Assembly (NCBI RefSeq): GCF_000374545.1
Contig: NZ_KB894597.1
Span: 1 to 64,000 of the forward strand
DNA: 64,000 nucleotides
Direction: 5' to 3'
From: Anaeromusa acidaminophila DSM 3853
Lineage (GTDB): Bacteria > Bacillota > Negativicutes > Anaeromusales > Anaeromusaceae
Part shown: positions 7,294 through 17,048 of the stretch, in pieces
Position numbering within the stretch: the stretch's first letter is position 1
Layout of the letters: every line of letters begins with the position of its first letter
Program-made: the position numbers and the translations under genes
Notes under the pieces: generated by a model
Database searches by the model: none
The model's input: the letters and a program-made list of their open reading frames with translations, nothing else
What the model was told of the DNA's origin: nothing

Positions 7294-9621
7294 CTATTTC
7301 ACCAATGCCTCTTTCAACACTTCATCCATGTGTTCTACTTCAACAAAACGAAGTTCCTTACGAATATCCGCAGGAATATCTTCTAAATCACGACGATTTT
7401 CTTTCGGGAGAATAATCGTACGAATTCCCAAGCGATGCGCCGCCAAAACCTTTTCCTTGATGCCGCCTACCGGCAGCACTCGGCCTCGCAGCGTAATCTC
7501 TCCGGTCATCGCCAAGTCCCCCCGCACAGCACGGCCAGTTAACGCGGAAATGACCGCAGTGGCCATCGTAATGCCCGCTGAAGGTCCATCCTTGGGAATC
7601 GCTCCTTCGGGCAAATGAATATGCAAATCTTTTTGTGCATGGAAGTCTTCTTCAATCCCCAGCTCCGCCGCGCGTGAACGAATATAACTGACCCCAGCCT
7701 GAGCCGACTCTCGCATAACTTCGCCCAGTTTGCCGGTCAAAAGCAACGTCCCTTTGCCGGTAAGCACTGAGACTTCCACAGGCAGGACGTCACCGCCGAC
7801 TTCCGTCCAGGCTAAGCCCGTACTGACGCCGACTTGATCTTTCTGTTCAGACGGCAAGTGACGAAAACGAGGAATCCCCATATAGGTTTCCAAATTTTTC
7901 TCCGTTACGCGGATGCTTTTTTTCTTGTTTTGTACAATCTGTCTCGCCGCCTTGCGGCACAGAGTGGCGATCGTCCGTTCCAAGCCACGCACGCCGGCTT
8001 CACGAGTGTACTCCCGAATCAAGCGCACCAGTACCTTCTCCGGTACATTCAGTTTGCTGGGCTTCAACCCATTTTCCTTGAGCTGCTTCGACAGTAGGTA
8101 CTGCTTGGCAATTTCCAGCTTTTCCTCTTCCGTATACCCAGCTAGTTGAATAACCTCCATACGGTCTAATAGCGGCCTTGGAATGCTGTGCAGCACATTA
8201 GCCGTCACCATCCAAAGTACTTTTGACAAGTCAAAGGGCAGCTCCACATAATGATCGCTAAAAGTATTGTTCTGTTCCGGATCCAATACCTCCAGCAACG
8301 CCGAAGACGGATCTCCTCGAAAATCGGCGCTCATCTTGTCGATCTCATCCAGCAAAAATACAGGATTCTTGCTTCCCGCCGTACGCATCCCCTGAACAAT
8401 CCGCCCAGGCAACGCCCCGACATAGGTGCGTCGATGTCCGCGAATCTCCGCTTCATCGCGGACGCCGCCCAAGGAAATACGCACAAATTTACGCCCTAAA
8501 GAGCGCGCCACAGAGCGCGCCAAGGATGTTTTGCCCACTCCAGGCGGTCCCACAAGACAAAGGATCGGCCCCTTCATACTTTCCGTCAACTGACGCACCG
8601 AAAGATATTCCAAAATGCGTTCTTTGACCTTTTCCAGACCGTAATGATCCTCGTTTAAGATCGTTTCCGCCGCTGTAATATCTAATACGTCTTCTGTTTC
8701 TTCTTTCCAAGGAAGCACCAGCACCCAGTCCAGATAGTTGCGCAAAACCGCAGTTTCCGCCGTCATAGAAGGCATTTTTTCCAACCGGTCAATCTCTTTA
8801 GCGATTTTATCCGCTGTTTCCTTAGGCAGCTCCAACGCCGCCAAGCGCCGCCGGTATTCTTCCACTTCGGCTATACGTTCGTCTTTGTCACCAAGCTCTT
8901 TTTGAATAGCTTTCATCTGTTCACGCAGATAATACTCTTTCTGCGTCTTTTCCATTTGTTTGCGCACTTGACCGCTGATTTTCTTTTCTAATTCAAGAAT
9001 TTCCAACTCTCTAGCCAAAATATCGCAAAGCTTTCCTAGCCGTTCTTCCACGTCCAGCGCTTCCAGAAGCATTTGTTTATCTTCCAGCTTCAGCGCTAAA
9101 TGACTGGCAATTAAGTCCGCTAAGCGCCCGCTTTCGTTAATGGATAAAACAGACACAAGCGTTTCAGGCGGAATTTTTTTGCTCAATTTCGCCCATTTTT
9201 CAAAAGCTTCAATCATGGTTCTCTTATAAGCTTCCATGGCAGGCGTCGCTTGTACATCCTCCACGGCTTCACTGACTTCCACTTGAAAAAAGTCTTCCGC
9301 CTCTAAATACGACTCAATACGAGCGCGCCGCAGGCCTTCTACAAGTACGCGAATCGTACCTCCAGGAAGCTTCAACAATTGCTTAATCTCCGCTACTGTG
9401 CCGCAACGATAGATTTCCTCAGGTGTCGGCGTGTCAATTTGTGCATCCATCTGAGTCGCTAAAACAATCTGTCGGTCTGCAATCATCGCCGCTTCCAGGG
9501 CTTTAACCGATTTTTCACGGCCTACGTCCAAATGGATGATCATATACGGAAAAACTAAAATCCCCCGCAACGGCAGCATAGGCAACGTTCTTTTTACGGC
9601 AAAAACATCTTCACTTTTCAT
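7294..9621 (-). CDS. lon: ATP-dependent Lon protease (LonA)
   Basis: 775 residues, normal LonA length. The N-terminal substrate-binding domain ([19 protein letters not shown]) is followed by a coiled coil (about 190-260), the AAA+ module with Walker [10 protein letters not shown] (Lys about 364), and the Ser-Lys protease domain with PKDGPSAG (catalytic Ser about 681) and the paired Lys in the GGIKEK region. It degrades damaged and short-lived proteins in the cytoplasm. Start ATG has AAAGGAGGACG upstream. A terminator lies between clpX and lon, so lon may have its own promoter or depend on read-through; I see no CIRCE or CtsR box that I could defend. Confidence 0.97.
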   Translation of the reverse strand: MKSEDVFAVKRTLPMLPLRGILVFPYMIIHLDVGREKSVKALEAAMIADRQIVLATQMDAQIDTPTPEEIYRCGTVAEIKQLLKLPGGTIRVLVEGLRRARIESYLEAEDFFQVEVSEAVEDVQATPAMEAYKRTMIEAFEKWAKLSKKIPPETLVSVLSINESGRLADLIASHLALKLEDKQMLLEALDVEERLGKLCDILARELEILELEKKISGQVRKQMEKTQKEYYLREQMKAIQKELGDKDERIAEVEEYRRRLAALELPKETADKIAKEIDRLEKMPSMTAETAVLRNYLDWVLVLPWKEETEDVLDITAAETILNEDHYGLEKVKERILEYLSVRQLTESMKGPILCLVGPPGVGKTSLARSVARSLGRKFVRISLGGVRDEAEIRGHRRTYVGALPGRIVQGMRTAGSKNPVFLLDEIDKMSADFRGDPSSALLEVLDPEQNNTFSDHYVELPFDLSKVLWMVTANVLHSIPRPLLDRMEVIQLAGYTEEEKLEIAKQYLLSKQLKENGLKPSKLNVPEKVLVRLIREYTREAGVRGLERTIATLCRKAARQIVQNKKKSIRVTEKNLETYMGIPRFRHLPSEQKDQVGVSTGLAWTEVGGDVLPVEVSVLTGKGTLLLTGKLGEVMRESAQAGVSYIRSRAAELGIEEDFHAQKDLHIHLPEGAIPKDGPSAGITMATAVISALTGRAVRGDLAMTGEITLRGRVLPVGGIKEKVLAAHRLGIRTIILPKENRRDLEDIPADIRKELRFVEVEHMDEVLKEALVK

Positions 9622-9668
9622 TTATTACGTCCTCCTTTACGAGGATTCATTTTCCAAATCATACTGTC

Positions 9669-9703
9669 AAAAAAGCCGGCAGGGTACACCCTACCGGCTT
9701 TAG
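9669..9703 (-). terminator. Terminator after clpX
   Basis: AAAGCCGGTAGGG / CCCTGCCGGCTTTTTTG on the minus strand, immediately after the clpX stop and ahead of lon. Confidence 0.9.
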
Positions 9704-9704
9704 C

Positions 9705-10973
9705 TCATGCCGACTCTTCTTTTTTGCTGCGCCCCTTTTTTTCTTTTTCCTTGCTCAACAAGGGGTCAGCTTGATGGAGAACCGCTTCTTGCGTCACCGT
9801 GCATTTGCTAATCTCACTGTTTGAAGGAACCTCATACATGACATTGCGCATAATGCTTTCGATGATAGCGCGCAAACCGCGAGCTCCGGTATTGCGCTTA
9901 AGGGCCTCCTTGGCAATGGCCTGCAACGCATCTGGTTGGAATTCCAGTTGCACCTCATCCATCTCCAAGAACTTCTGATACTGCTTCACCAACGCATTTT
10001 TAGGCTCTACCAAAATACGCATCAGCGCTTCTTCATCCAGTGCATCCAGCGTAACAATGACTGGCAAACGACCGATAAATTCCGGAATCAAGCCAAATTT
10101 CAGCAAATCTTCCGGTAAAATTTTCCGCAACAATTCACCAATATTTTCCTCATGTTTACTCTTGATCTCAGCACCGAAGCCCATCGATTTTTGGCCTACA
10201 CGGCCGCTGATAATCTTATCAACGCCGCTAAAAGCTCCGCCGCAGATAAAGAGAATATTCGTCGTATCAATCTGAATGAATTCCTGATGCGGATGCTTAC
10301 GCCCGCCTTGCGGCGGCACGCTGGCAACGGTGCCCTCCAGGATTTTCAAAAGCGCTTGTTGGACGCCTTCGCCGGATACGTCGCGAGTAATAGATGGATT
10401 TTCGGATTTGCGGGCAATTTTATCGATTTCATCGATATAAATGATCCCTTTTTCCGCCCGTTCCACATCATAGTCCGACGCTTGAATCAGCTTGAGCAGG
10501 ATGTTTTCCACATCCTCGCCAACATAACCTGCTTCAGTCAACGAAGTAGCGTCCGCAACTGCAAACGGCACATTCAGAATTTTCGCCAGAGTCTGCGCCA
10601 ATAGCGTCTTTCCGCTGCCGGTAGGTCCCACCATGACGATATTGGACTTTTGTAATTCCACCTCGTCTTTGCGCGCTCCGTAGTTGATGCGTTTATAGTG
10701 GTTGTACACAGCCACGGCCAAGGTCTTTTTAGCATCCTCTTGTCCAATGACGTATTGATCCAAAATATCTTTGATCTGCTTGGGTTTAGGAAGCGATGTA
10801 AGCTCTACTTCAACTTCTTCTCCCAACTCTTCTTCGATGATTTCATTGCATAATTCAATGCATTCATCACAAATATAGACGCCAGGACCTGCTACCAGCT
10901 TGCGCACCTGCTCCTGCAGTTTGCCGCAAAAAGAACATTTCAGTTGGCTTTTATCGTCTCCGAATTTCAACAT
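9705..10973 (-). CDS. clpX: ClpX, ATPase subunit of the ClpXP protease
   Basis: 422-residue AAA+ unfoldase. The N-terminal zinc-binding domain has CSFCGK and CDEC (Cys pairs at about 15/18 and 34/37). Walker A GPTGSGKT is near 117-124, and [10 protein letters not shown] (Walker B) near 180. An IGF-type ClpP-binding loop is expected near [12 protein letters not shown] (about 255-270); GFG is visible. The C-terminus is Lys-rich. It lies 12 bases after clpP on the same strand, so ClpP and ClpX are co-produced. Confidence 0.97.
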   Translation of the reverse strand: MLKFGDDKSQLKCSFCGKLQEQVRKLVAGPGVYICDECIELCNEIIEEELGEEVEVELTSLPKPKQIKDILDQYVIGQEDAKKTLAVAVYNHYKRINYGARKDEVELQKSNIVMVGPTGSGKTLLAQTLAKILNVPFAVADATSLTEAGYVGEDVENILLKLIQASDYDVERAEKGIIYIDEIDKIARKSENPSITRDVSGEGVQQALLKILEGTVASVPPQGGRKHPHQEFIQIDTTNILFICGGAFSGVDKIISGRVGQKSMGFGAEIKSKHEENIGELLRKILPEDLLKFGLIPEFIGRLPVIVTLDALDEEALMRILVEPKNALVKQYQKFLEMDEVQLEFQPDALQAIAKEALKRNTGARGLRAIIESIMRNVMYEVPSNSEISKCTVTQEAVLHQADPLLSKEKEKKGRSKKEESA

Positions 10974-10985
10974 AGTTTCACTCTC

Positions 10986-11591
10986 CTATTCCGGAGTCTT
11001 CGGATTTCGTTCATCCCGCCGAATCACGGAATCAATAATGCCATACTCTAACGCCTGTTCGCTGGACATGAAGTAATCCCGTTCCGTATCTTGGCATACC
11101 CGTTCCAATGGTTGTCCGGTATGCGACGCCAAAATACCGTTTAGAGATTCCTTCATCCGTAAGATTTCTTTAGCCTGAATCTCAATATCCGTCGCTTGCC
11201 CCTGTGCACCGCCAAGAGGCTGGTGAATCATAACCCGCGCATATGGCAAAGCATACCGCTTGCCTTTGGCGCCTGCAGTTAAGAGCAGCGCCCCCATTGA
11301 AGCGGCCGAACCGATGCAAATAGTCGACACGTCAGGTTTAATATATTGCATGGTATCGTAAATAGCCATACCGGCCGTTACCACGCCACCGGGACTGTTG
11401 ATATAAAGATGAATGTCTTTATCCGGATCTTCCGATTCCAAAAACAAAAGCTGGGCAATGACCAGATTGGCCACATGATCGTCAATGGGACCGCCCAAAA
11501 AAACGATACGATCTTTTAAAAGTCTGGAATAAATGTCATAGGAACGTTCTCCACGGCTGGATTGTTCCACAACGATCGGCACATAGCTCAT
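10986..11591 (-). CDS. clpP: ClpP, proteolytic subunit
   Basis: 201-residue serine protease that forms the double heptameric chamber of ClpXP. The catalytic Ser lies in GSAASMGA (about 97-104), His in MIHQPLGG (about 121-128) and Asp in ERDYFM (about 170). The start ATG has AGAGAGGTGTG upstream. It follows tig and precedes clpX, the conserved Firmicute order. Confidence 0.97.
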   Translation of the reverse strand: MSYVPIVVEQSSRGERSYDIYSRLLKDRIVFLGGPIDDHVANLVIAQLLFLESEDPDKDIHLYINSPGGVVTAGMAIYDTMQYIKPDVSTICIGSAASMGALLLTAGAKGKRYALPYARVMIHQPLGGAQGQATDIEIQAKEILRMKESLNGILASHTGQPLERVCQDTERDYFMSSEQALEYGIIDSVIRRDERNPKTPE

Positions 11592-11617
11592 GTTTTCACA
11601 CCTCTCTGTATGGTAGT

Positions 11618-11648
11618 GAAACTGTTGCCGAAAATCGACAACAGTTTC
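11618..11648 (-). other. Hairpin between tig and clpP
   Basis: GAAACTGTTG / CAACAGTTTC inverted repeat with an 11-base loop in the 87-base gap between the tig stop and the clpP start. No T-run follows on the minus strand, so a processing or mRNA-stability role is more likely than termination. Confidence 0.5.
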
Positions 11649-11678
11649 TAGTTAAACGAAATAGCATTACGCAGTTCT

Positions 11679-12968
11679 TTATGCTTTTTCTACGGTATCC
11701 AAAATCAACTGAGTTGCTTTTTTGCGCAGAATCGACTGCAAGAATGCACCAGTATAACCTTGCTTTTGGATGATTTTGGCCACATCTTTGACTTTGCTGC
11801 CATAAGCGGCAGCCATAGTAACCATTTCCGCTTCCAAATCTTCCGGAGCCGCTTCAATATTTTCCGCTTTTACAATGGCTTCTAAAACCATATCGCCTTT
11901 TACCGCTTCCGTAGCAGGCTCACGATACTGCTCTTTCAACGCAGCCATATCCATTTTAGAGAAAGCCAAGTACTGTTCTAAACGCATGCCGCGGCTCTGC
12001 AGGTTGATATCCAGATCATTGATCATATTGTCAATGCGCTGCTCAACCATTACTTCCGGCAAATCCACTTCGGCATTAGAAACAGCCAACTTGATTGCAT
12101 TGGTCCGGAACTCCGTTTCTGCACGAGTAGCAGCCGTTTGCTCCAACTTATTACGCACGTCGGCCCGCAATTCATCCAGCGTAGCAAACACGCTGGCGTC
12201 TTTAGCAAACTCGTCGTCAAGAGCCGGCAGTTCTTTGCGTTTGATGTCCTGAACGGTAACTTCAAACACCGCTTCTTTACCAGCCAACGCTTCTGCATGA
12301 TACTCTTCCGGGAAGGTTACATTGACTTTACGCTCTTCGCCAGCTTTAGCGCCGACCAATTGCTCCTCAAAGCCAGGGATAAAGGAACCGGAGCCGATTT
12401 CCAGCGGATATGCTTTACCTTCGCCGCCTTCAAAGGCTTTTCCTGCAACAAACCCTTTAAAATCAATAATTGCAAAATCGCCATTAGCCAATTCTGCGCC
12501 CTCGGCAACAACCATCTTGGCTTGACGCTCCCGCATGGATTGCAATTGTTTTTCAACATCTTCATCAGATACTTCCGACGAAGGGGCCTCAACTTTTAGA
12601 TTTTTGTATTCACCCAGAGTCACTTCCGGTTTTACCGTGACCGTTGCTTTAAACACCAGCGGCTGATCTTCCGCCAAGGTCACAACTTCCACTTCTGGAC
12701 GAGTCACAGGATCTAATTCCTGCTCATCCAGCGCCTGACCGTAAGCCTTACCAGCCATTAGTTCAAACGCTTCGTTTAAAATGGCTTCTTTACCAATGCG
12801 CTGCTCTAAAATTTTACGCGGCACTTTGCCTTTACGAAAGCCAGGAATGCTTACTTGGTTCGCCAACTGGCGGCAGGCTTGATCGATGGCTTTAGCCACC
12901 TCTGCCTGAGGTACTTCAATTTCTAGAGTCATTTTATGGTTGTCGAGCTTTTCCGCAGTTACTTTCAT
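11679..12968 (-). CDS. tig: Trigger factor
   Basis: 429 residues from the ATG at 12966-12968 (MKVTAEKLDNHK), preceded by GGGAGGA; an in-frame ATG 23 codons earlier has no support. The ribosome-binding signature GFRKGKVPRKI is near residues 43-53. An FKBP-type prolyl isomerase domain (about 150-240, IIDFKGFVAGKAFEGG) and the helical C-terminal chaperone domain follow. It binds at the ribosome exit tunnel and helps nascent chains fold. Situated just upstream of clpP-clpX. Confidence 0.96.
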   Translation of the reverse strand: MKVTAEKLDNHKMTLEIEVPQAEVAKAIDQACRQLANQVSIPGFRKGKVPRKILEQRIGKEAILNEAFELMAGKAYGQALDEQELDPVTRPEVEVVTLAEDQPLVFKATVTVKPEVTLGEYKNLKVEAPSSEVSDEDVEKQLQSMRERQAKMVVAEGAELANGDFAIIDFKGFVAGKAFEGGEGKAYPLEIGSGSFIPGFEEQLVGAKAGEERKVNVTFPEEYHAEALAGKEAVFEVTVQDIKRKELPALDDEFAKDASVFATLDELRADVRNKLEQTAATRAETEFRTNAIKLAVSNAEVDLPEVMVEQRIDNMINDLDINLQSRGMRLEQYLAFSKMDMAALKEQYREPATEAVKGDMVLEAIVKAENIEAAPEDLEAEMVTMAAAYGSKVKDVAKIIQKQGYTGAFLQSILRKKATQLILDTVEKA

Positions 12969-13078
12969 GAATGCCGAATCCTCCCTGATGATAGACTTCA
13001 TGGCGCAGCCAAAAACGGACATGCGCATGTCATGCATAATATGTTATCACACACACCGAGGAAAAACAAGAAACAGAC

Positions 13079-13108
13079 GCAAAAAAACCAGCAGTTCCCT
13101 GCTGGTTT
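13079..13108 (-). terminator. Terminator of tRNA-Gly(GCC)
   Basis: AAACCAGCAGGGA / CTGCTGGTTTTTTT stem-loop on the minus strand, 8 bases beyond the tRNA 3' end. Confidence 0.9.
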
Positions 13109-13115
13109 GATTTTC

Positions 13116-13190
13116 TGGAGCGGAAGACGAGATTCGAACTCGCGACCCTCGCCTTGGCAAGGCGATGCTCTACCACTGAGCCACTTCCGC
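13116..13190 (-). tRNA. tRNA-Gly (GCC)
   Basis: Cloverleaf with acceptor GCGGAAG/CTTCCGC, anticodon loop TTGCCAA between TCGCC and GGCGA, TTCGAAT in the T loop and encoded CCA. Single gene with its own promoter and terminator. Confidence 0.97.
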
Positions 13191-13224
13191 ATTTATACTG
13201 CCGCTGTCCTCAGCGACGTATATG

Positions 13225-13254
13225 ATTATATACCAACCATCACAATAGTGTCAA
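13225..13254 (-). promoter_or_regulatory. Sigma-70-type promoter of tRNA-Gly
   Basis: TTGACA (13249-13254 complement), 18-base spacer, TATAAT (13225-13230 complement), placed about 35 bases before the tRNA. The rest of the 13191-13499 gap is A/T-rich and I see nothing else in it except the divergent tRNA-His promoter. Confidence 0.85.
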
Positions 13255-13449
13255 CCTTTCGATTTGATTTTATTTCTCTTCCTTAATAATAATAAAAAGC
13301 ATCTTATTTGCAAAATTAATTTCTGTAGATTTTTGCAAAAAACATTCACCGCCCCCCTAAAACAAAGCTCCCCCTACTCGCCGAACGCCGCAAAATAACT
13401 GCTTCAAAGCCTTCTTGCATCAAGATAATAATGTTTTGCTAAATGGCCC

Positions 13450-13479
13450 TTGACAGTTCCTCCTTTCCTAGTCTATAAT
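13450..13479 (+). promoter_or_regulatory. Promoter of the His-Gln-Lys-Leu tRNA operon
   Basis: TTGACA at 13450-13455, 18-base spacer, TATAAT at 13474-13479, about 20 bases ahead of tRNA-His: near-consensus stable-RNA promoter. Confidence 0.9.
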
Positions 13480-13499
13480 AAGTCACGTCGCAGAGACAT

Positions 13500-13576
13500 G
13501 GTGGCTATGGTGAAGTGGTTAACACGGCGGATTGTGGCTCCGTTACTCGAGGGTTCGAATCCCTCTAGTCACCCCA
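13500..13576 (+). tRNA. tRNA-His (GTG)
   Basis: Acceptor GTGGCTA/TAGTCAC with the extra G(-1) at 13500 opposite C73, the histidine identity element. Anticodon GTG in loop ATTGTGG. CCA is encoded. Confidence 0.96.
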
Positions 13577-13592
13577 TTTAATTTCATACTGT

Positions 13593-13668
13593 TGGGGCGT
13601 AGCCAAGTCGGTAAGGCACCGGACTTTGACTCCGGTATGCGTTGGTTCGAGTCCAGCCGCCCCAGCCA
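13593..13668 (+). tRNA. tRNA-Gln (TTG)
   Basis: Acceptor TGGGGCG/CGCCCCA, anticodon TTG in loop CTTTGAC, discriminator G, encoded CCA. Confidence 0.96.
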
Positions 13669-13672
13669 TTTT

Positions 13673-13748
13673 GACCCACTAGCTCAGTCGGTAGAGCACC
13701 TGACTTTTAATCAGGGTGTCGTTGGTTCGAGTCCAACGTGGGTCACCA
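13673..13748 (+). tRNA. tRNA-Lys (TTT)
   Basis: Acceptor GACCCAC/GTGGGTC, anticodon TTT in loop CTTTTAA, encoded CCA; four bases after tRNA-Gln. Confidence 0.96.
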
Positions 13749-13763
13749 TTTTTTTATTTTCTC

Positions 13764-13847
13764 GCGGGCGTGGCGGAATGGCAGACGCGGCAGACTTAGG
13801 ATCTGTTGCCGCAAGGCGTGGAGGTTCAAGTCCTCTCGCCCGCACCA
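13764..13847 (+). tRNA. tRNA-Leu (TAG)
   Basis: Class II tRNA with a long variable arm (TGTTGCCGCAAGGCG), acceptor GCGGGCG/CGCCCGC, anticodon TAG in loop CTTAGGA, encoded CCA. Confidence 0.96.
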
Positions 13848-13865
13848 TTTTTATAGTACAAATTA

Positions 13866-13910
13866 AAAAGGACAGCAAGCATTTTTGCTTTTGCTGTCCT
13901 TTTTTGTTTT
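13866..13910. terminator. Bidirectional terminator between tRNA-Leu and the calcium-motif gene
   Basis: AAAAAGGACAGCAA / TTGCTGTCCTTTTTT with T-runs on both strands; it can close the tRNA operon (+) and the convergent gene ending at 13913 (-). Confidence 0.9.
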
Positions 13911-13912
13911 TC

Positions 13913-14992
13913 TTAGACGATCAAGTCAATCTGCTTAACCATGCCTACCTGACCGTTTTCTTTAAGAAAGACACTGCTCGTCCGCATCTGCCCTTGGGCA
14001 TTGCCTGCAGCATCTTTCATCGAAAATTCGGTTGCTACATTTCCTAAATATATAGCGCCTACTCCGGCTTGCCCCAATGCCAAAAGCTGATCCTGACCAT
14101 TAGCGTCTTTCGTCCAGATCCGCAGTTTATTATAAATCGGATCATTTTCATCAATCCATTGATTTCCATCAGCATCGTAGGCAGCCAACTCAGAAAAGCC
14201 CTGCCCGGTTGAAGGCCCGAACAATTCGCTGCCGTCCGTAGCCTTGCCGTCGTTATTCTTATCAAGCATCAAAAAACCGCTGCCGGACGCTAAAAAGGGG
14301 ATTTCTTCCATGGAGCCATCGCTATCCAGATCAAAATTCACTTTCTGCCCGGAGAATTTAGCAAAAGGCTGGCCAAATTCAATCACCAACGGATCAATGG
14401 CCGCATCTCCCGCCTTGAGACTAACATGCTCGCTCTGATATAATTCGCGGCTCATATTCATTTGCATGTCAAAGCGAATTTCCCGACCATCCCCGGTTTT
14501 AACAAGTCCTTGCGCCTGAAAGGATACTTGCTCCGCTTCGTAGTGTTCCCGACTGTAATCATAACGAACACCCCAGCCAACGCGTTGAGGCCCTCCCGCC
14601 TGCGAGCCGCCGCCACCGCCGCTTCCAGCAGCAGGCAACTGCAGGCTCAACTGTGTCGTCATCGCCTGACGCGTCTCCTTATCGAACTGCGGTATAACAA
14701 ACTTAAACTTCTTCCCTGTTAACGCCTCCATAAAGCGCTGCAGCATTTCCAGTTTGCGCTTATTCTCATCGCTCAGTTCAAAGGGATCCGACACTTCCTT
14801 CGCCGCCTCGGTTCCCGTCGCCTTTTGCTGCAGTTCTTTAGCCAGCGCCGATACATCCACTTTGACTGCGTCCATTCCCGCCTTATTTCCTTGTTTACCG
14901 TCCACCCATGCTTCCAAAGTCTCTTGTTCCTGGGTTTTGCTCACCGCTGTGTGCTGACTGCTCAGCTTCACTGTCGATTCGGTAATTTTCAT
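13913..14992 (-). CDS. Stand-alone RTX-adhesin-type calcium-binding domain protein
   Basis: 359 residues, no signal peptide and no transmembrane helix visible. The N-terminal 90 residues are polar and unremarkable. A Gly-rich linker lies near 135-145. The C-terminal half (about 205-330) has FDLDSDGSMEEIPF, LMLDKNNDGKATDGSELFG and AAYDADGNQWIDENDP. This series of D-x-D-x-D-G loops with an ELFG motif is typical of the domain found near the end of very large RTX adhesins in Proteobacteria. Here the domain stands almost alone. Start ATG has AAGGAGGATG upstream. Likely binds calcium; cellular location and role are unknown. The MKI-x-E-S-T opening resembles small flagellin-associated proteins, which I do not treat as evidence. 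Confidence 0.65.
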   Translation of the reverse strand: MKITESTVKLSSQHTAVSKTQEQETLEAWVDGKQGNKAGMDAVKVDVSALAKELQQKATGTEAAKEVSDPFELSDENKRKLEMLQRFMEALTGKKFKFVIPQFDKETRQAMTTQLSLQLPAAGSGGGGGSQAGGPQRVGWGVRYDYSREHYEAEQVSFQAQGLVKTGDGREIRFDMQMNMSRELYQSEHVSLKAGDAAIDPLVIEFGQPFAKFSGQKVNFDLDSDGSMEEIPFLASGSGFLMLDKNNDGKATDGSELFGPSTGQGFSELAAYDADGNQWIDENDPIYNKLRIWTKDANGQDQLLALGQAGVGAIYLGNVATEFSMKDAAGNAQGQMRTSSVFLKENGQVGMVKQIDLIV

Positions 14993-15104
14993 AGTCTCAT
15001 CCTCCTTGATGAATCCGCGACAGAATCATTCCGTCTCCTCTTCCCTACAATAAGAATATCGAAATTCCCACATTGTTCCTTTATCGATTACGTAATCTAG
15101 AAAT

Positions 15105-15138
15105 AAAAAAAGCTTTGCGAATATATCGCAAAGCTTTT
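15105..15138 (-). terminator. Terminator of tRNA-Arg(ACG)
   Basis: AAAAGCTTTGCGA / TCGCAAAGCTTTTTTT on the minus strand, 11 bases past the tRNA. Confidence 0.9.
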
Positions 15139-15148
15139 ATAACCTTAA

Positions 15149-15225
15149 TGGTGACCCCGGCAGGATTCGAACCTGCGGCCTTTTGATTCGTAGTCAAACG
15201 CTCTATCCAGCTGAGCTACGGAGTC
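15149..15225 (-). tRNA. tRNA-Arg (ACG)
   Basis: Acceptor GACTCCG/CGGGGTC (with a G-T pair), anticodon ACG in loop CTACGAA (A34 presumably edited to inosine), encoded CCA. Single gene. Confidence 0.96.
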
Positions 15226-15238
15226 ATCTGCGTATGTA

Positions 15239-15267
15239 AGTATATCCCACTCAAGGCATCCTGTCAA
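15239..15267 (-). promoter_or_regulatory. Promoter of tRNA-Arg(ACG)
   Basis: TTGACA (15262-15267 complement), 17-base spacer, TATACT (15239-15244 complement). It lies just past the 3' end of the ABC permease gene. Confidence 0.88.
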
Positions 15268-15271
15268 GTTT

Positions 15272-16015
15272 CTAACAGCGACGAAGTTTTTCGAGCGCTT
15301 TCACGCCCCAGATGGAAAATGCCACACCGTACCCTAATAGTACTGCAAGCGAAACAAAAGGTATTTCTCCGCCTCCAGCCAGTTGACGCAAAGACTGGCT
15401 GGCATGGGTCAGCGGCAAAAGTTCCACTACCCAGGCTGCCGCTTGCGGCAGTCGATCCGGTGAGAAAAAGGTACCGCATAAAAAAGACATCGGTAATAAA
15501 ATATATGTGCTAAAGTTAGCCATATCTTCATGAGAATCAATGATCAACGCCGCCACAACACCCAAGGCCGCAAACAAAAAACAATTACAAAACAAAAACA
15601 GTACAAACCAGCCGTCCAAATTCAGCGCAGCGCCAAACAGCCAGGCCAATAGCAAAATAACCAGAGAAGACAACATGCCTCGGACAACGCCGCCTAAAAT
15701 CTTGCCTACAACAAACGAAAAAGAAGAAATTGGCGCAATTAGATATTCTTCCAATGTTTTATGATATAAGCGGCTCATATTCAGAGGCGAGCCCACGGAG
15801 CTAAAACTGATATTCATCGAATTCAACGCCAAGATGCCTGGCACTATATAGTCTAAATAACTGCCGCCGCTCCAAGACATGGAACGGCCCAACCCCCAGC
15901 CAAAAGCAACTAAATATAAAATAGGAGTTACCATACGCGATAAAATAAACTTAGCAAGGCGGCGGTGCAATACAAGCCAATCTCGCCAAAATACTGTCCA
16001 GATATCTTCGATCAT
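15272..16015 (-). CDS. ABC-2 type transporter permease
   Basis: 247 residues with about six membrane helices. The ABC-2 membrane domain includes VPGILALNSMNISFSS (about 59-74) and SFLCGTFFSPDRLP (about 178-191), the conserved region of DrrB/NodJ-type exporters. The start overlaps the ATPase stop (ATGA), so it is translationally coupled to 16012-16851. Together they form an exporter; the substrate could be a lipid, polysaccharide, antibiotic or other small molecule and cannot be told from sequence. The upstream partners (CooT, DUF3842) are not usual neighbours of such exporters. Confidence 0.9.
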   Translation of the reverse strand: MIEDIWTVFWRDWLVLHRRLAKFILSRMVTPILYLVAFGWGLGRSMSWSGGSYLDYIVPGILALNSMNISFSSVGSPLNMSRLYHKTLEEYLIAPISSFSFVVGKILGGVVRGMLSSLVILLLAWLFGAALNLDGWFVLFLFCNCFLFAALGVVAALIIDSHEDMANFSTYILLPMSFLCGTFFSPDRLPQAAAWVVELLPLTHASQSLRQLAGGGEIPFVSLAVLLGYGVAFSIWGVKALEKLRRC

Positions 16016-16851
16016 GCGCTCACCCTACGTCCTGTCATTTCCACAAATACATCCTCCAGATTGGACTGCCGCAATACCGCATCCCCCGCAAGCTGCGCTG
16101 CAAAAGCCGCCGCCTCAGTACGCTCCGAAAAAAAACGGCTTTCCAGCCCTTCTTCCCCCGGCCATTCAACAACAAAACGGCCCACGCGCTGACACAATAT
16201 CGCAGGTGTGTCTAAAGCAATGAGCCGTCCCTTATCCAAAATTCCCACTCGTTGGCACAAATGCTCCGCTTCCTCAATATAATGGGTTGTCAACAGTACC
16301 GTAACCCCGTCTTTATTCAGACGGCGAATCAAATCCCACAGGCGACGCCTCACTTGCGGATCCAATCCCACCGTAGGCTCATCCAAAAACAATATTTTCG
16401 GCTCATGCAATAAAGCCCTCGCGATCATCACCCGTCTCTTCATGCCACCCGACAAGCTCTGAATTCGCTCCTTGCGACGATCCTGCAGTTCCACATATTC
16501 CAATAACAAATCCATGCGCTGCAACAAAACAGAGCGCTCCATATGATGCAATCGCCCATGCAACTCCAAGTTTTCTTCCACCGTCAAGTCCACATCCAAA
16601 TTGAAGTGCTGCGGCACGACGCCAATCAGCTTTTTAATCTGCGCATCGTCGCTGCCTAACTGAAAACCGTGAACCAGCACTTCGCCGGAACTAGCCTTAG
16701 CCAAGGTCGTTAGAATACGAATGGTTGTCGTCTTACCAGCGCCGTTAGGCCCTAAAAGTCCAAAAATTTCCCCGTCGGGGATATGCAGTTCCAGCCCATC
16801 TACCGCCGTTCGCGAGCCGAATCTTTTTACCAAATTTTGAATTTCAATCAT
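16012..16851 (-). CDS. ABC transporter ATP-binding protein (ABC-2/DrrA class)
   Basis: 279-residue nucleotide-binding domain: Walker A GPNGAGKTT (about 34-42), signature LSGGMKRRV (about 134-142), Walker B ILFLDEPT (about 153-160), His switch TTHYIEEAE. The C-terminal 60 residues form the extra domain usual in DrrA-type proteins. The start overlaps the cooT stop as ATGA and the stop overlaps the permease start as ATGA. It drives export through the permease at 15272-16015. Confidence 0.93.
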   Translation of the reverse strand: MIEIQNLVKRFGSRTAVDGLELHIPDGEIFGLLGPNGAGKTTTIRILTTLAKASSGEVLVHGFQLGSDDAQIKKLIGVVPQHFNLDVDLTVEENLELHGRLHHMERSVLLQRMDLLLEYVELQDRRKERIQSLSGGMKRRVMIARALLHEPKILFLDEPTVGLDPQVRRRLWDLIRRLNKDGVTVLLTTHYIEEAEHLCQRVGILDKGRLIALDTPAILCQRVGRFVVEWPGEEGLESRFFSERTEAAAFAAQLAGDAVLRQSNLEDVFVEMTGRRVSA

Positions 16852-17048
16852 GCCTGTTTCTGCACCCGTTCCAGAACGATTCGGTGATCCACCAAATGCA
16901 ATTCTTTAATCTGCGCAGCCAAAGTTTTACGTTGCCCGAAAATATTCTCTAAAAAAATTTCATTGCCTTTAGGCACAATTGTATCTACACGCTCCAATAA
17001 CAGCTCTTCTTTCCCATTCTCCAGCAAATATACATTGGCCTCACACAT
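16848..17048 (-). CDS. cooT: CooT-family nickel-binding protein
   Basis: 66 residues starting MCEANVYLLENGKEEL and ending in an EL-x-x-V-D-H-R-I-V-LE block, the layout of CooT. CooT proteins are small cytoplasmic nickel-binding proteins first known from the carbon monoxide dehydrogenase accessory genes; Cys2 right after Met1 is the conserved ligand and is present here. The reading frame overlaps DUF3842 upstream by 8 bases and the ABC ATPase downstream by 4, so three genes are translationally coupled. No CO dehydrogenase gene is present in the window. Another nickel enzyme candidate, LarA, lies 4 kb away. Confidence 0.85.
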   Translation of the reverse strand: MCEANVYLLENGKEELLLERVDTIVPKGNEIFLENIFGQRKTLAAQIKELHLVDHRIVLERVQKQA

